NCBI GenBank assembly: GCA_963791315.1 | Contig: CAWBRQ010000007.1 | Span: 620,001-684,000, forward strand | Reading direction: 5' to 3' | Length of the DNA: 64,000 nt | From: JACCZX01 sp963791315 | GTDB taxonomy: Bacteria > Pseudomonadota > Gammaproteobacteria > Burkholderiales > Burkholderiaceae_F | Shown here: piece after piece, positions 16,145 to 25,477 of the stretch | Position numbering within the stretch: position 1 is the stretch's first letter | How the letters are laid out: each line of letters opens with the position of its first letter | Notes under the pieces: generated by a model | Databases searched by the model: none | The model's input: only the letters and a program-made list of their open reading frames with translations | What the model was told of the DNA's origin: nothing | Program-made: the position numbers and the translations under genes

Positions 16145-18829
16145 ATGACGACTCGCAACTTCGAATACCTTTTCCGCCCGAAGTCGCTTGCCGTCTTTGG
16201 AGCGTCCGATCGACCTGGAAGCGTCGGCGCGACGTTGATTCGAAACGTACTCTCGGGCGGGTTTCATGGACCTATTTACGCGGTCAATCCGCGCCACGCT
16301 GAGGTCGCAGGCCAGACGGCTTTCCGAGACGTGGCCAGCTTGCCCGAGGCGCCGGAGCTCGCGGTCATCGCGACGCCTCCGTCAACGATACCGGCCATCA
16401 TCAGTGAACTCGGTGCGCGCGGCACTCGTGCGGCGGTCGTTTTAACGGCGGGCCTTGCCGGCACTGTCAACCGCGAAGGCAAGAGTATCGCCGAGGCGAT
16501 GCTTGAAGCGTCTCGTCCGTATCTGCTTCGTATTCTCGGGCCCAATTGCGTGGGCTTGCTTGTTCCCGGCTTGGGTCTCAACGCCAGCTTCGCGCACACC
16601 TCGCCGCTGCCCGGGCGACTCGCGTTCGTCTCACAGTCTGGAGGGCTCACCACTGCAGCGCTTGATTGGGCACGTTCGCGAAAAATCGGGTTTTCGCATT
16701 TCGTCTCGATCGGCGAGGCTGCCGACGTCGACTTTGGCGACGTACTCGATTGGCTAGCCAGCGATCCGGCAACTGCCGCCATCTTGCTCTATATCGAATC
16801 GATCCGTGGCGCGCGCAAGTTCATGTCCGCGGCGCGCGCAGCGGCACGCAATAAGCCGGTGCTTGTCGTCAAGGCCGGGCGAGTACCAGCCGGTGCGCGT
16901 GCGGCGGCCTCGCACACGGGTGCTCTGGCGGCGGCCGACGATGTTTTCGATGCGGCGATTCGGCGTGCGGGCATGCTGCGGCTTGACACGGTGTTGGAAC
17001 TGTTCGACGCCGTCGAAACGCTGGCCCGTGCGCGACCGATATATGGTGATCGGCTTGCAATCATGACCAACGGCGGCGGCCCGGGCGTCATGGCTACCGA
17101 CGCCTTGGTGCTAGGCGGCGGGAAGCTGGCTTCACTGTCCGATGACACGATCAAACAGCTCGATCTGTTGCTGCCGTCAACATGGTCGCGCGGAAATCCG
17201 GTCGACATCATCGGCGATGCACCGGTCGAGCGTTACGTTGAGACATTGCAGACGCTGGTTGCGGATCCCGGCGCTGATGCAGTGTTGTTCATGCACGCGC
17301 CGACGGCGATCGTTTCGGCGCTCGAGATTGCCAACGCATGCGTGCCTCTCGCGTCCGGTCGAAGCACCAGCCGGCTGGTGCTGTCGTGCTGGCTCGGCGG
17401 TGACGGCCTGGAACCTGCACGCGATGTTTTCGAATCGGCGGGCGTTCCGAACTACGACACACCCGAGCAAGCTGTTGCGGCGTTCCTGCAGTTGGTTAAT
17501 TACCGGCGCAATCAGGAAGCGCTGATGCAGACCCCGCCAACGGTTTCGCGGACGCTGACCATCGATGCAGACACCGCCCGCTCAATCATCCGCATCGCGC
17601 TCGAGGAAAAGCGCGAGTGGCTGAGCGAGATGGAAGCGAAGAGCCTGCTTTCGGCGTACGGAATCCCCGTCGTGCGAACGATGGTTGCGTCGAGCAGCGA
17701 CGAAGCCGCGCGTTATGCCGACGAGATCGGTTTTCCGGTGGCTTTAAAGATCGTTTCACCGCAGATCACGCACAAGTCTGATGTCGGTGGCGTTGTACTT
17801 GGATTGGCGAACGGTGGCGAAGTACGAAGCGCCGCCGAGGCGATGACCCGCCGGGTGCGCCAGCAAGCGCCGACGGCGGAGCTGGCCGGATTCAGTGTGC
17901 AGCAAATGGCGCAGCGCTCTGGTGCACTCGAAACCATCGTCGGTGCCGCCGTCGATCCGGTGTTCGGCCCCGTGATCCTGTTCGGCCAGGGCGGCGTCGC
18001 GGTCGAAGTCATTGGCGACCGCGCGGTGGCATTACCGCCGCTTAATTTGATCCTTGCTCAGGATCTGGTGGGTCGCACGCGAATCGCGCGGCTGCTGGAC
18101 GGTTATCGCGACCGCCTTCCTGCGGACCGCGCAGCACTGTATCTAACGCTGACGCAAGTGTCTCAGCTGATTGCCGATCTGCCCGAGGTGATCGAGCTCG
18201 ACATCAATCCGCTGCTGGTCAGCGAACATGGCGTCATTGCGCTCGATGCCCGTGTGCGCGTCGCATACGCCAAAACGTCGGGCGCCGCGCGGTTCGCGAT
18301 TCAACCGTATCCGCAGCAATACGAGGAGCGGGTGCACGTTGCCGGACGCCAGCTCGTACTACGCCCGATAAGGCCGGAGGACGAGCCGCAGCACGCTCGC
18401 TTCCTCGCGACCGTCAACCCCGACGACTTGCAGCTGCGCTTCTTTCGTGTGGTGCGTGCTTTCGCACACGCGCAGCTCGCGCGATTCACGCAAATCGACT
18501 ACGACCGCGAAATGGCCTTCATCGCGACCGCACTCGCCGACGGCGGCGAGGAAGAAACGCTCGGAGTCGTGCGCGCTGTATCGGAGCCTGACGGTGCCCG
18601 CGCCGAGTTTGCGATATTGATCCGCTCTGACATGCAGCGCAAAGGTCTCGGTGCCATGTTGATGGACAAGATAGTCCGGTATTGCCAAAGCCGCGGCATC
18701 GGCGAGTTGGTTGGCGACGTGCTGGCTGGTAACGCGGGGATGCTGACACTTGCGCGGCAAATCGGTTTCACGACGTTGTCGAGCGAAGAGCCGGGTGTCG
18801 TGCGATTGAGTCTTACTCTGCGGAAATGA
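16145..18829 (+). CDS. ADP-forming acyl-CoA synthetase fused to GNAT acetyltransferase
   Basis: 894 aa. Domains in order: CoA-binding Rossmann fold (about 1-130), two succinyl-CoA-synthetase-like domains (about 140-460), ATP-grasp (about 485-700) and a C-terminal GNAT domain (about 715-890, with IRSDMQRKGLGAMLMDKI as acetyl-CoA loop). This is the layout of protein lysine acetyltransferases Pat/PatZ. The phospho-His of ADP-forming acetyl-CoA synthetases (HTG in ASHTGALAA, His257) is present, although it is usually lost in Pat. The protein may thus still interconvert acyl-CoA and acid with ATP formation, useful in fermentation, or acetylate proteins, or both. Intact; FNR control is likely. Confidence 0.9.
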   Translation: MTTRNFEYLFRPKSLAVFGASDRPGSVGATLIRNVLSGGFHGPIYAVNPRHAEVAGQTAFRDVASLPEAPELAVIATPPSTIPAIISELGARGTRAAVVLTAGLAGTVNREGKSIAEAMLEASRPYLLRILGPNCVGLLVPGLGLNASFAHTSPLPGRLAFVSQSGGLTTAALDWARSRKIGFSHFVSIGEAADVDFGDVLDWLASDPATAAILLYIESIRGARKFMSAARAAARNKPVLVVKAGRVPAGARAAASHTGALAAADDVFDAAIRRAGMLRLDTVLELFDAVETLARARPIYGDRLAIMTNGGGPGVMATDALVLGGGKLASLSDDTIKQLDLLLPSTWSRGNPVDIIGDAPVERYVETLQTLVADPGADAVLFMHAPTAIVSALEIANACVPLASGRSTSRLVLSCWLGGDGLEPARDVFESAGVPNYDTPEQAVAAFLQLVNYRRNQEALMQTPPTVSRTLTIDADTARSIIRIALEEKREWLSEMEAKSLLSAYGIPVVRTMVASSSDEAARYADEIGFPVALKIVSPQITHKSDVGGVVLGLANGGEVRSAAEAMTRRVRQQAPTAELAGFSVQQMAQRSGALETIVGAAVDPVFGPVILFGQGGVAVEVIGDRAVALPPLNLILAQDLVGRTRIARLLDGYRDRLPADRAALYLTLTQVSQLIADLPEVIELDINPLLVSEHGVIALDARVRVAYAKTSGAARFAIQPYPQQYEERVHVAGRQLVLRPIRPEDEPQHARFLATVNPDDLQLRFFRVVRAFAHAQLARFTQIDYDREMAFIATALADGGEEETLGVVRAVSEPDGARAEFAILIRSDMQRKGLGAMLMDKIVRYCQSRGIGELVGDVLAGNAGMLTLARQIGFTTLSSEEPGVVRLSLTLRK

Positions 18830-18902
18830 CGTTCATCACCAACTGTTGCAGCTTGCGGGTGATTCCGCGCAGAGACCCATAACCGATGCGCGAGTTACCG
18901 GA

Positions 18903-19685
18903 CTAGATGTCGGCCGGCGCGCCTGGAGTCCGCCCGGTACGGTGCGCCGGCGAGCAGACGGCTTGGCCAGTGAAGATCGCCCGCAGTCCCTCGGCGTTGA
19001 CTATGCGTATTCGCTTCTGGTCGACTTCAAGCAGTCCCTCCTTGACGAAACGCGACAGCACGCGGCTCACCGTTTCAAGCTTCAAACCAAGGAAGCTGCC
19101 GATCTCCGCACGTGTCATCCGCAGCACGAACTCGCTGGTCGAATAGCCGCGCACTTCGAACCGCTGCGATAGATTGAGGAGAAAGGTTGCCATGCGCTCC
19201 TCGGCCATCATCGTCCCAAGCACCAGCATCACGCCGTGGTCGCGCACTATTTCGCGGCTCATTACTCGATGAAAATGATTCCGGAGCGAAGGAACCTGCG
19301 TCGCGATGTCTTCGATATGCCGATACGGGATTACGCAGATCTCGCTGTCTTCCAGCGCCGTCGCATCGCAGGCATGGTGCGCAGTGCTGATGCCATCCAG
19401 TCCGATGATTTCGCCGGTCATATGAAAACCTGTGACCTGCTCGCGGCCCTCTCCGGTGACCACGGTGCTTTTCAGAAGGCCCACCCGCACGGCATACAAC
19501 GATTCGAAAGGGTCACCTATGCGAAATAAAGTATCGCTGCGCTTGAGCTTGCGGCGCAGGGCGACTAGTCGTTCTACCTTGTCGAGTTCGCTTATCGATA
19601 GTCCAAGCGGCAGGCACAGTTCGCGCAGGTTGCAGCTCGCGCAAGCGATCTTCAGGTTCGAGGCGGAAAACGCAGGAGCCTGCAT
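18903..19685 (-). CDS. FNR-type oxygen-sensing transcription regulator (copy 2)
   Basis: 260-aa Crp/Fnr regulator. Cys15, Cys18 and Cys24 (ACASCNLRELC) plus the Cys in EDSEIC give the four iron-sulfur ligands of FNR. The recognition helix LETVSRVLSRF keeps the FNR-box-reading residues. It is more distant from copies 1 and 3 than they are from each other, both in the N-terminus and in the C-terminal tail (HRTGRTPGAPADI). It lies 73 bases downstream of, and convergent with, the acyl-CoA synthetase. No FNR box was seen in its own upstream region. Confidence 0.9.
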   Translation of the reverse strand: MQAPAFSASNLKIACASCNLRELCLPLGLSISELDKVERLVALRRKLKRSDTLFRIGDPFESLYAVRVGLLKSTVVTGEGREQVTGFHMTGEIIGLDGISTAHHACDATALEDSEICVIPYRHIEDIATQVPSLRNHFHRVMSREIVRDHGVMLVLGTMMAEERMATFLLNLSQRFEVRGYSTSEFVLRMTRAEIGSFLGLKLETVSRVLSRFVKEGLLEVDQKRIRIVNAEGLRAIFTGQAVCSPAHRTGRTPGAPADI

Positions 19686-19841
19686 TAAGGATCTCGGCTA
19701 CAGAATGACTGACGCCGATTAATACCGACTGTGGCGGAAACGAATAGTACAGTCCGAGCGCGGCCAGGCGCGCCGCCGGCTATCGCATAACGCTCTGCGT
19801 GATAAGGCTGCTTACGGTGACGGGTCGCGGTCTCGACTAGT

Positions 19842-20639
19842 TCAGTGCGTCTGATTCAGACTTGGTTGGCCGGCCATCGCATTGAGAGCGACGGGATCGA
19901 GCAGCTTGATCGAGCGGCCCTGCACCTGGATCAAGCCTTCTGCGTGCAGGCGCGAAAACAGGCGGCTGACGGTCTCGAGCTTCAATCCGAGCAAGCTGGC
20001 GATTTCCTCGCGCGTCATGCGCAGGACGAACTCGCTGCCCGAGTAGCCGCGCGCCCGGTAGCGGCGCGACAGGTTGAGCAGGAACACCACGAGGCGTTCT
20101 TCGGCCCGCATGCTGCCCAGCAGCAGCATCATGTCCTGGCCTCGACACAGGTCCTTCGAGATGCAGCGATTCAGATTGCGCCCCAGCGCGGGTATCTCGT
20201 AGGCCAGCTTGCCGAGCTGCTCGAAAGACAGAGCACACACCTCGCTGTCCTCGAGCGCGACTGCCCCGCAGGTGTGACGGCCCTCGCCGATCCCATCGAG
20301 TCCCACGATCTCACCGTTCATGTAGCAGCCAGTGATCTGCTCGCGACCATCTTCTGCCAGCATCAGCGTCTTGAAGGTTCCCGATCGGATGGCGTACACC
20401 GAACTAAAAGCATCGCCGGGTCGATAAAGACTGTCGCGCCGCTTCACGCGCGCCCGATGGGGAACAATGCGGTCGAGTAGCCGAATGCTCTCCCGTTCCA
20501 GGCCGACCGGCAGACACAGCTCGCGCAGGCAGCACGAGTCGCAGTGCTCCCGGTGGTCGCAATACGAGTCGACCCGCGGCGCTGTGAAGGCGGACGCAGT
20601 CGCATGGCTGGCCGGCATTGAAACGCTGGTCGTGGTCAT
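19842..20639 (-). CDS. FNR-type oxygen-sensing transcription regulator (copy 3)
   Basis: 265-aa Crp/Fnr regulator, nearly identical to copy 1 (769-1566) along the shared core at both protein and DNA level; they differ mainly in the first 25 and last 10 residues. The HCDSCCLRELC cluster, the EDSEVC cysteine and the LETVSRLFSRLH recognition helix are all kept. The ATG at 20639 gives the expected FNR length. Unlike copy 1, no FNR box is visible upstream, so the duplicates may differ in expression rather than in DNA target. Confidence 0.9.
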   Translation of the reverse strand: MTTTSVSMPASHATASAFTAPRVDSYCDHREHCDSCCLRELCLPVGLERESIRLLDRIVPHRARVKRRDSLYRPGDAFSSVYAIRSGTFKTLMLAEDGREQITGCYMNGEIVGLDGIGEGRHTCGAVALEDSEVCALSFEQLGKLAYEIPALGRNLNRCISKDLCRGQDMMLLLGSMRAEERLVVFLLNLSRRYRARGYSGSEFVLRMTREEIASLLGLKLETVSRLFSRLHAEGLIQVQGRSIKLLDPVALNAMAGQPSLNQTH

Positions 20640-20739
20640 GGTTCCAAGGAATAGACGAAACGAGATTCTTCAGACAGCCACGTCTTGCGCGTTCGTCCAT
20701 CGCCCGACTGCTTGAAGCTACGCTCGGTCGGAATCCTTC

Positions 20740-20928
20740 GTCTGTGCGCTAGCGCACCTAAGGAATGGGAATGGGCCGTTCGACCCAGTTCCGTTGCGTC
20801 GCGGTGCGGTTCGAGGGAGGTCCTAGCGCGCCGTTCCGCCGGCCAGTTGCGATGTGCGAGTGCGTCTGCTAGCGCACAGACTTCGTCGTCTCGTGGGCCT
20901 ACGGTGGATGCGCAACCGGGAATTCCCG
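20740..20928. repeat. Inverted repeats before the 96-aa helical protein
   Basis: GTCTGTGCGCTAGC (20740-20753) is exactly inverted at 20868-20881. The left copy overlaps a 14-base palindrome GTGCGCTAGCGCAC (20743-20756). A further palindrome CGGGAATTCCCG lies at 20917-20928, 27 bases before the start codon at 20955. This 315-base gap has no gene; the symmetric elements may be operators or a long-range stem. Confidence 0.5.
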
Positions 20929-20954
20929 ATGCAGAAAACACGAAGGATTGAAAT

Positions 20955-21245
20955 ATGAGTACGAAATCAGAGTTCGTCACCAAAATGGAAACGCAACTGA
21001 AGACATGGGACGCTGCTGTCGACGCGCTCGCAGCCAAGGGTGAAAAAGTAAGCGCCGACGCGCGCAAGGCGTATTACGCGGGGATTAAGGATTTGCGCTC
21101 GAGCCGCGAAGTGGCGCAGAAGACGTTTCAGGAAATCCTTGTCGCCGGTGAGTCGGCGCGCGCGCAGCTGCAGGCCTCAATGGAAGCCACTTGGGAAGCG
21201 ATGCAAAAGGCTCTCGGGAAAATGTCGTTAGAGACCGCTAAATAA
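20955..21245 (+). CDS. Small helical coiled-coil protein, family unknown
   Basis: 96 aa, charged and almost wholly helical, with no signal peptide or membrane segment. It begins MSTKSEFVTKMETQLKTWD and contains heptad-like spacing through ALAAKGEKVSADARKAYYAG and the SSREVAQKTFQEIL stretch. The composition (Ala, Lys, Glu, Gln; no Cys) resembles small phasin-like or stress-induced coiled-coil proteins. It lies between three stress regulators and two Crp-like regulators, downstream of a palindrome-rich gap. Function is not assigned. Confidence 0.7.
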   Translation: MSTKSEFVTKMETQLKTWDAAVDALAAKGEKVSADARKAYYAGIKDLRSSREVAQKTFQEILVAGESARAQLQASMEATWEAMQKALGKMSLETAK

Positions 21246-21475
21246 GTAGTGCGGTGGACCAGTATTCGCTGCAAGCCGCACGCCTGCAGCGATCGGGTGA
21301 AGCTGAGCTCTATCAGCGAGCTTCCTTACCGCGAACTCCACCGTTAGGACTCAAACGTCAACAGTGCGCTACCGCACAAAGGCTGGACAAATCTGGTTTA
21401 TATTGTTTTGGTTCGCGGCCCCTGTCCGTTCCAGCGCTAGTGACCTGTCGTTTGCGCGAGGCTCGGAGGATTGCT

Positions 21476-22255
21476 ATGGCCAAGCCCGAAGGTCCAACTC
21501 AGAACCATCTGCTTGCGGCGTTGGCCGAGCCGGAGCGCGCGCGTTTGTTCCCGCAGCTGGAGCTTGTGCCGATGCCGCTTGGGAAAGTGCTGTACGAGTC
21601 GGGCAGCGAGCTCGATCACGTTTACTTCCCGACGAACTGCATCGTGTCGTTGCTGTACGTCATGACGGATGGTTCGTCGGCGGAAATCGCGGTCGTGGGT
21701 AATGAGGGATTGGTCGGTGTGGCGCTCTTTATGGGAGGTGAGACCACGCCCAGCCGGGCCGTCGTTCAAAGCGCCGGTGTCGCCTATCGGCTTGAGGGAA
21801 CAAGCATGAAGCAGGAGTTCAACCGTGCCGGAGAGATGCAACACTTGCTGCTGCGCTACACGCAGGCGCTGTTAACACAGATGGCGCAGACGGCCGTGTG
21901 TAACCGGCATCACTCGGTTGATCAACAGCTGTGTCGCTGGCTGCTGCTGAGTCTTGACCGCTTGCCGTCCAACGAACTGACGATGACACAAGAATTGATT
22001 GCCAACATGCTGGGCGTTCGGCGCGAAGGCGTGACTGAAGCAGCGGGACACTTGCAGGATGCGGGGCTGATCCGCTATAGCCGCGGCCGCATTACGGTGC
22101 TCGATCGGGGCAAGCTGGAGCAGCGCGTCTGCGAGTGCTATGCGGTGGTCAAGAAAGAATCGGATCGGCTGTTGCCCTATCTGCCGTCCGCTGACCGCGT
22201 TCGTCTCGACCGCCCGAGCTTGCGTAACGCTCGAGCAAAGCCCGATGTCCACTGA
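21476..22255 (+). CDS. Crp/Fnr-like regulator without iron-sulfur cysteines (first of tandem pair)
   Basis: About 259 aa. A cyclic-nucleotide-binding-like sensor domain (GKVLYESGSELDHVYFPTNCIVSL...NEGLVGVALFMGG) precedes a Crp-type helix-turn-helix (MTQELIANMLGVRREGVTEA). The N-terminal Cys cluster of FNR is missing, so the signal is different and unknown. The ATG at 21476 follows CGGAGGA; the frame is open upstream to 21254 without coding character. Its end overlaps the next gene by 11 bases, indicating an operon of two paralogous regulators. Confidence 0.87.
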   Translation: MAKPEGPTQNHLLAALAEPERARLFPQLELVPMPLGKVLYESGSELDHVYFPTNCIVSLLYVMTDGSSAEIAVVGNEGLVGVALFMGGETTPSRAVVQSAGVAYRLEGTSMKQEFNRAGEMQHLLLRYTQALLTQMAQTAVCNRHHSVDQQLCRWLLLSLDRLPSNELTMTQELIANMLGVRREGVTEAAGHLQDAGLIRYSRGRITVLDRGKLEQRVCECYAVVKKESDRLLPYLPSADRVRLDRPSLRNARAKPDVH

Positions 22256-22958
22256 TCGGCGCGTTGCGCCGCCGAATCGACTGCTCGCAGCGCTGCCTCG
22301 CCGGGAAACACAAACGTTGCTCGCCGACTGCGAAGCAGTCGAGCTCGAACTCGGCAAGGTTCTCTACGAACCGGACGCGCGCATTCGACACGTCTATTTC
22401 CCGACCGGCAGCTTCATTTCACTGATGATTCCGGTCGATGGGACAACCAACCTTGAGGTTGGACTGGTCGGCAATGAAGGCATGCTTGGGTCGCCTTTGA
22501 TTCTCGGCGTGGACGTGTCGCCGCTGCGCGCACTGGTCCAGGGCGCGGGTTTGGCATGGCGGATGAGCGCGGTGATGTTTGCGCGTCATCTCGCCCGCAG
22601 CCCGGCGCTACGCCGCACGCTGCAGCGCTATCTGCAGGTGCAAATAAGCCAGTTGGCGCAGACCGCCGCCTGCACTCGGTTTCATGTAGTCGAGGAGCGG
22701 CTTGCACGATGGCTGCTGATGACGCAAGACCGCGCGCATGTAGACGAATTCCGCATGACGCATGAATTTCTCGCGTACATGCTGGGCGTTCGGCGCGTCG
22801 GAGTCACCAAGGCTGCGAATGCACTGCAGTTGCGCAAGCTGATCCGCTACCACCGCGGTGCTGTCACCGTCCTCGACCGCGTCGGCATGGAGGCGGCTTC
22901 GTGCGGCTGTTATCAGGCCGATCGGGATACATACGACAGCCTTTTGGCCACTGTGTGA
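22245..22958 (+). CDS. Crp/Fnr-like regulator without iron-sulfur cysteines (second of tandem pair)
   Basis: 237 aa, same architecture as the preceding gene: sensor barrel (GKVLYEPDARIRHVYFPTGSFISLM...GNEGMLGSPLILG) and C-terminal helix-turn-helix (MTHEFLAYMLGVRRVGVTKA). The two share motif positions and a Cys-rich C-terminal tail (CGCYQADRDTYDSLL here), so they arose by tandem duplication but have since diverged. The ATG at 22245 lies within the last codons of the first gene. No Cys cluster for oxygen sensing is present. Confidence 0.87.
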   Translation: MSTDRRVAPPNRLLAALPRRETQTLLADCEAVELELGKVLYEPDARIRHVYFPTGSFISLMIPVDGTTNLEVGLVGNEGMLGSPLILGVDVSPLRALVQGAGLAWRMSAVMFARHLARSPALRRTLQRYLQVQISQLAQTAACTRFHVVEERLARWLLMTQDRAHVDEFRMTHEFLAYMLGVRRVGVTKAANALQLRKLIRYHRGAVTVLDRVGMEAASCGCYQADRDTYDSLLATV

Positions 22959-23077
22959 CGGGCTCGGCCACCGGGCGAGGTCAAAAGCGGATCGAAGTGG
23001 CCGCGCTGAAGCGCTGCATGACGCCTGACTGCTGTCGTTCGCCGCCCACGTGCTCGGTGCGCGTGTGATCGATCGCC

Positions 23078-24505
23078 TCACACGCCCGGTTTCTCGCGCT
23101 CATGTTCCAGCACGCGCACGACGTACACGCTGCAGGGCGCATTCGCGGTAACACCAGACGCCGCGGATCGCCACCACGCGAGCTTCTTCTGCTCGGGTCC
23201 AGGTGCCCCGAGAACAATGAGACTGACGTGGTTGGCGCGTGCGAGTTCGAGCAACGTCTCGCCAGGGTTGGCCGATTCGATCACATGCAGCGACAGCCGC
23301 GACTGAGGCAGGCGCAAAGGTTCGATCCACTGCCGGAGCCGAATCTTGTGCTCGAGGTTCTTGCCCGAGGCAGTGTCGCTATCCTCCGCGCCTTCGCCCA
23401 ATGGCGCCGCACGGATCACCGATACGCACATCAAGCGAAAGTCGGGACTGAGCGCGATCATCTGCCGCGTCGCCAATTGCAATGCGGGATGGCGCGGGTC
23501 ATCCGGGTGCTCGGTATCCACTGCCACCATGATGACGGGCGCGGCACTGGCGACGGAATGTCGCCGTTCGTGCGTCCAGCCGCGCTTGCGCCGCGCGCGC
23601 CACCACCTGCCCAGTTGCTTAAAAAAGCCCGGACCGGCGATGCGTGCAGCCCGATAGGACAGCGGCACCTGGACGGGATTACGCAGGTCGAACGCCACAT
23701 GCGCTGCTGACTGATAGCGCTTGTCTGCGTTCGAATGCAGCGCATGCAGAATCACTTCCTGCAGCCACGGCGGAACGTCCTTGTTAAGCGCACGTGGCGG
23801 CACGGGCTCGCGCCACAGCCGGTCGCGCATTCCTGCATATGTCGAAGGGTCACCGAACGGCTGCTCGCCTGTGGCCAATTCATACAGCAATACGCCGAGC
23901 GCAAAAATATCGCTGCGTGGGTCGGCGCGGTCGTCCTGCAGTTGCTCGGGCGAGACGTACGGAGCGGAGCCGGCCGCGAAGTGCTTCTCCTCCGCCAACA
24001 GGTCCGGGTAGCGCGCATGATGGGCGAACCCGAAGTCGAGTAGCACCGCGCGGCCGTCCGGCCGCAGCAGGAAATTCTCGGGCTTCAAATCTAGGTGCAC
24101 CACCTCCTGTTGATGCACGCTGTGCACGGCATCCGCCAGCGCCGCGCCAATGTGGGCGACTTCGGTTGGCGGCAATGGTGCGCGCTTGATGATGCCGCTA
24201 AGCGCTTCGCCGTCGATCCACTCCATCGCGACGTAGGGCGTGGCAGACAATTCGCCGGTTGCCACGAAGCGTGGTACGTGCGGCCCTGCAAGCTTGGGCA
24301 GAATCATTTGCTCCATCTCGTAACTGACGATGCTAATAGGCGGTTGCGCACGCCCGATCGCCGGCGCCTTGAGCACAATCGGAAATCCCGGATCCTTGTC
24401 GGATGGTGCCGTTGCGCGATAGATGAAGCCGGTGCCGCCGGCATGAACGCAGTCACCGACCAGGAATCCATCGACGCAGGTTCCAGGTCGGAATCGCTCG
24501 AGCAT
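23078..24505 (-). CDS. Ser/Thr protein kinase fused to a USP-like domain
   Basis: 475 aa. Residues 1-280 form a Hanks-type kinase: catalytic Lys46 (IVLKAP), HLDLKPEN with Asp139 and Asn144, DFG at 157-159, and SAPYVSPEQL. The glycine loop is HAGGTGFIYR. After a basic linker (about 285-320) the C-terminal 150 residues resemble a universal stress protein (PVIMVAVDTEHPDDPRHP ... SLIVLGAPGPEQ ... VYVVRVLEHE), but the G-2x-G-9x-G-S ATP site is degenerate. No membrane segment. Probably a stress-linked cytoplasmic kinase whose activity is set by its USP-like part. Substrate unknown. Confidence 0.9.
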   Translation of the reverse strand: MLERFRPGTCVDGFLVGDCVHAGGTGFIYRATAPSDKDPGFPIVLKAPAIGRAQPPISIVSYEMEQMILPKLAGPHVPRFVATGELSATPYVAMEWIDGEALSGIIKRAPLPPTEVAHIGAALADAVHSVHQQEVVHLDLKPENFLLRPDGRAVLLDFGFAHHARYPDLLAEEKHFAAGSAPYVSPEQLQDDRADPRSDIFALGVLLYELATGEQPFGDPSTYAGMRDRLWREPVPPRALNKDVPPWLQEVILHALHSNADKRYQSAAHVAFDLRNPVQVPLSYRAARIAGPGFFKQLGRWWRARRKRGWTHERRHSVASAAPVIMVAVDTEHPDDPRHPALQLATRQMIALSPDFRLMCVSVIRAAPLGEGAEDSDTASGKNLEHKIRLRQWIEPLRLPQSRLSLHVIESANPGETLLELARANHVSLIVLGAPGPEQKKLAWWRSAASGVTANAPCSVYVVRVLEHEREKPGV

Positions 24506-24526
24506 GACTCTTTATGCAGCGGACAA

Positions 24527-25267
24527 TCAGATACCTAGTTCTACGCGAAACGCTAACGAGGCGGGCAGGCCGGACTTACGGATCTTGTCGGCCGCCGCTT
24601 GTGCATCGTAAGCAACGCGGAAAAAGGTCAGCTCGCGGCGTTCGTAATCGAACAACGTGTAGGCCGCAGCCGGATTGCGGTCTCGCGGTTGACCCACCGT
24701 GCCTACGACGGCGAGCCAACGACGCGGCCTTCGCACCGGAATCGCCGTGCCGGAAATGGGACGAAACTGGCGCATCGCTCCCTGCGCTCCCTCGAAAAAC
24801 AGAAGCTGATCATGCACGTGACCACAAAACGTGTAGCCCGCGTCGGTCGCGTCGATGCAGCGTCGTGCCTCGGTGGCGCTGTCAATGTAGTTCCATCGCT
24901 GCGGTGCAGCCGCGGACGCGTGCACGAACAGCATGTCGCCATCGCGAACGGTTAGAGGCAGCGCTGCCAGAAACTGCTTCTGCGACGCTGACAACGTAAC
25001 GCGCGCCCACTCGATTGCAGCCCGCGCCGCGTCGTTGAAGTAGCTCGACATCTTTTCGAGCGCTTCGTCGTGATTACCCTTGATCGCGATGGCACCCCGC
25101 TCGACGCACTCTGAGATCAGCTCGACCACGCCCTGAGGGTCGGCACCGTAGCCGATGAAGTCGCCCAGAAATGCAAAGCGTTCTGCACCCTGGTCGCGAG
25201 CGTGCGTAAGGCACGCGTTGAGCGCCTCCAGGTTGCCGTGGATGTCGGACAGCAAGCCGATGCGCAC
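24527..25267 (-). CDS. Metallophosphoesterase
   Basis: 246-aa calcineurin-like phosphoesterase with all metal-binding motifs: LLSDIHGN (Asp8, His10), FLGDFIGYG, KGNHDEAL and FCGHVHDQ. The family includes phosphodiesterases and diadenosine tetraphosphate-type hydrolases; the substrate here is unknown. It lies 21 bases upstream of the kinase-USP gene on the same strand and is likely co-transcribed with it. Phosphoprotein phosphatase activity toward the kinase target is conceivable but only an inference. Confidence 0.88.
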   Translation of the reverse strand: MRIGLLSDIHGNLEALNACLTHARDQGAERFAFLGDFIGYGADPQGVVELISECVERGAIAIKGNHDEALEKMSSYFNDAARAAIEWARVTLSASQKQFLAALPLTVRDGDMLFVHASAAAPQRWNYIDSATEARRCIDATDAGYTFCGHVHDQLLFFEGAQGAMRQFRPISGTAIPVRRPRRWLAVVGTVGQPRDRNPAAAYTLFDYERRELTFFRVAYDAQAAADKIRKSGLPASLAFRVELGI

Positions 25268-25477
25268 ACATTTCCTTCGGCAGAAAGCGACGCCGGGACT
25301 ATCTCACGATTACCGCATTAGTCCAGGGGGTGTGTTGGAGCCCCATATCTCGATGAGTGGGTCGACGATGTTGTCGCGTGGCCTCGGAGCACATCGACCG
25401 AATAGCGGAAGCCGCTTGGATGACTTCCCATCGGTGTCTGCATCTCACAAAATCGAGCTTCATTAGGAGTGAACGCA

